A stretch of DNA of 64,000 nucleotides, taken from the NCBI GenBank assembly GCA_963693305.1, contig OY855915.1, positions 14,169,840 to 14,233,839 of the forward strand, in the 5' to 3' direction. The translations under genes and the position numbers were made by a program. The notes beneath the pieces are model-generated. The model had not been told where the DNA came from. It did not search any database and was given only the letters and a program-made list of their open reading frames with translations. How positions within the stretch are numbered: position 1 is the stretch's first letter; every line of letters begins with the position of its first letter. Positions 61,759 to 64,000 of the stretch are shown piece after piece. Source of the DNA: Meandrina meandrites. Its lineage: Eukaryota > Cnidaria > Anthozoa > Scleractinia > Meandrinidae.

Positions 61759-64000
61759 ATGGCAGCCGCGAGATTTTCGTCCAATGTTCTGCAAATGTTT
61801 TACGGTCAAATAACGAGGGAGCAAAACAGAAACCTTCCTCAACCATTAGAACCTGAACTGGTTGTTTTATATGAAGTGTTTAATATAAGCCAAAATAATT
61901 TCCAGGAATGGCTTCGTATTTGGATAATGATTGTATCCAAAACAAATCCAAACAATAAAGATCTTTTGTTTGCAAGAGGAAATAAAGCAAAGTTCACTGA
62001 TTTGGTTAAACAAGAAATCCTTAAGTTAAACAGCGTAAAAGTAAGTTTTGGGCTACAAGTAAAGTTTTCCATAGAAAAAAACGGTGAAACGCAACACATG
62101 AAGCATTATTTTAAAGAAGAAGAACCGCATGTTTTCAACAGGCATGATAAAGAACTGATAGAACAAAAATATGATGAATTCATTGAAAGAATAAAGGGAG
62201 AAATAGAAAACTGGTCTGTGAAGGGATCAGGATGGGAAGTGGAAAGGATAGAGACTGCGTACGTGAATGTCGCACGCTATCAGCCACTGCGCAGAGGAAC
62301 TTATTTACCTCTTCCAGCCAATCTGGCAAAAAAGAAGGCAATAATCAACGTGAAAAACAGAGATAACGAATGTTTGAAGTGGGCACTCAGAGCCGCTTTA
62401 TTTCCTCCACAAGATGGAAAGGACCCGCAAAGACCAAGCAAACATCCGGTTAACGATGGTATTAATTATGGGGGCATCGATTTCCCAACACCGGTAAAAC
62501 AGATAGACAAGCGTGAAGCTCAAAACAAAAAACTGGCAATAAACGTATTTGGCTGGGAAAACAATTATATGATTGTGCACAGGATAAGCAGAAAAGAACC
62601 GAATGTACCTAGGATAAAGCTGATGTTAATTGAGTCAGGGGAAATTCAGCACTATTGATACGTAAAAAGAGAAAGCGCTTTGCTGTTTGATAAGTCAATA
62701 AATAGTAAAACTTTCTATTGCATGATGTGCTTAACTCGTTTCACAAGAGCGGAGTTGCTGGAGAACCACAAAAATTATTGCAATGGTGTGAACGGCAGGC
62801 CGACAAGGATTAAGATGCCAGAAGAGGGGAAAACACCCTTTCTTTCCAAAATCGTCACAAACAGATAAAGATGCCATATGTGATATATGCGGACTTTGAG
62901 GCTTTAGTGAAAAAGATTCCTGGCTGTGAGCGTGTGCCAGAGAGCAAGCAAAAAAGCTACACACACAAGACCGAATGGCATGAGGCATGCGGGCATTCTT
63001 ACATGGTTGTGAGAAGCGACCATGAAGTTTTAGGGTCCAAAGTTTACAGGGGTGAAAACGCGGTGAGAACGTTTTTAGGTGACATTCTGCAAGAAGAGGT
63101 GAAAATAAGAGAGAGTTTGGCCGCACCAAAGCCGATTGTGATGACGGCCGAAGAGGGGGAAAAATTCAAAAATGCAACTGATTGCCATATTTGTAACAAA
63201 AGTTTGATAAAAGACGAGTTCTTAGACTCTTTACCTGTTTTTAACATTGAAGAAGCCAGTGAAGAAGGCAGTGAAAAATGCAGTTATCGTGATCAATGGC
63301 ACAAAAAATGTTTTTACATGGCACAGAAAGAACAACAATGGGGATTCTTACTCTAAAAAGATTAACAGACAAAAAGGACCAGTTGGAAGCAAAATCACAG
63401 GAAAATTGTAAGTTCAAAAAGGGGATCTACCCTTACGAGTACATGGACTCATGGGGGAGATTTAGCGAAACAAGGCTTCCGGACAAAGAGAAGTCTTACA
63501 GCAAGCTGAACGACGAGCACATAACAGATGATGAGTACACGCACGCGTAGACTGTCTGCGAGACTTTCAAATGCAAAACGTCGGGCGATTTTCACGATCT
63601 TTACGTGAAAACGGATGTCGCCCTGCTGGCAGATGTTTTCGAGAACATCCGAAACCTGTGCCAAGAGCAGTACGGGTTAGATCCGGCGCATTATTACACG
63701 TCGCCAGGCCTCTCATGGGAGGCGCTCTTGAAAAAGACGGGGGTCGAGCTTGAGTTATTCACAGACCTTGAAATGCATCTCTTCGTGGAACGGGGAATCG
63801 GGGTGGAATCTCGATGGTGAGCAAGAGATACGCGAAGGCAAACAACCCGCTGGTACCGGACTATGACCCCAGCAAACCGAATAGTTACATCATGTATCTC
63901 GACGCGAACAACCTCTATGGCTGGGCAATGAGCAAGCCACCCCCAAAAAGGGATTTTAAATGGAAACGTGTTATGCCAACGGAGGAAGACATCCTTAAGA
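61759..64000 (+). pseudogene. second, diverged Polinton DNA polymerase, broken and cut by the window end
   Basis: Starts MAAARFSSNVLQMFYGQ and reads through the same landmarks as the first polymerase: WSVKGSGWEVERIE, LPLPANLAKKKAIINVKN and FGWENNYMI. A C2HC finger (CMMCLTRF...HKNYC) and exonuclease motif VIYADFEAL follow. After a gap come YVKTDVALLADVFE and polymerase motif A (YLDANNLYGWAM) near 63,900. Defects are a TGA at 62656-62658, a frame change near 62,865, and loss of roughly 100 codons around 63,350 covering the second exonuclease motif. There is also a TAG at 63548-63550 and a frame change near 63,800. It lacks the SAP-like start and belongs to a different Polinton lineage. Inactive. 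Confidence 0.85.

Overview
The window looks like nuclear DNA of an invertebrate animal, most probably an anthozoan cnidarian. It is AT-rich and has no dense gene array outside one segment. It carries tRNA-derived SINEs, decayed LINE, Penelope-like and DIRS-like retrotransposon pieces, small DNA transposons with target duplications, and many micro- and minisatellites. Only a few short host-exon candidates are visible. The organism call is inference; the repeat classes are read from the sequence.

The centrepiece is a 15,338-bp Polinton/Maverick (adintovirus-like) element at 40847-56184. It is bounded by terminal inverted repeats (TIRs) of about 350 bp that begin AGTAGCAGAAG and by a 5-bp target duplication CAGAC. 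It sits inside a ~40-bp minisatellite containing TTAGGG. It encodes a protein-primed family B DNA polymerase, a DDE integrase with a chromodomain-like tail, a packaging ATPase, a probable major capsid protein, a PD-(D/E)XK-type nuclease, a fibre-like protein, and a set of small membrane-segment proteins that are probably virion components. At the left end is a protein of twelve 18-residue Cys/His repeats. Replication, integration and packaging genes sit beside a leftward block of virion-type genes. Nearly every gene has its own (T)TTAAA(A/G) box 19-28 nt before the start codon, an arrangement resembling a virus more than a host gene cluster.

Three further observations stand out in the element. 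The TIRs reach into coding sequence, so the polymerase and the Cys/His-repeat protein share their first ~43 codons. Two genes carry an in-frame TAG inside otherwise continuous coding sequence. Three genes carry a single-base frameshift, so this copy is either decaying or imperfectly assembled.

Layout: 1-8.9 kb holds host sequence with LINE fragments, two small DNA elements, a possible bidirectional promoter with a duplicated first exon, and a SINE. 8.9-12.3 kb is a 3.4-kb imperfect palindrome. 13.6-14.3 kb is another small DNA element. 17.3-18.9 kb has LINE and Penelope-like fragments. 19.4-28.9 kb is a mosaic of old direct duplications. 29.5-35.3 kb holds microsatellites, a 408-bp tandem repeat, a DIRS-like reverse transcriptase remnant and an 89-bp minisatellite. 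39.7-56.3 kb is the minisatellite with a TTAA-flanked element and the Polinton. 57-59.4 kb is a 20-bp minisatellite that repeatedly switches strand. 61.8 kb to the end is the broken polymerase of a second, different Polinton.
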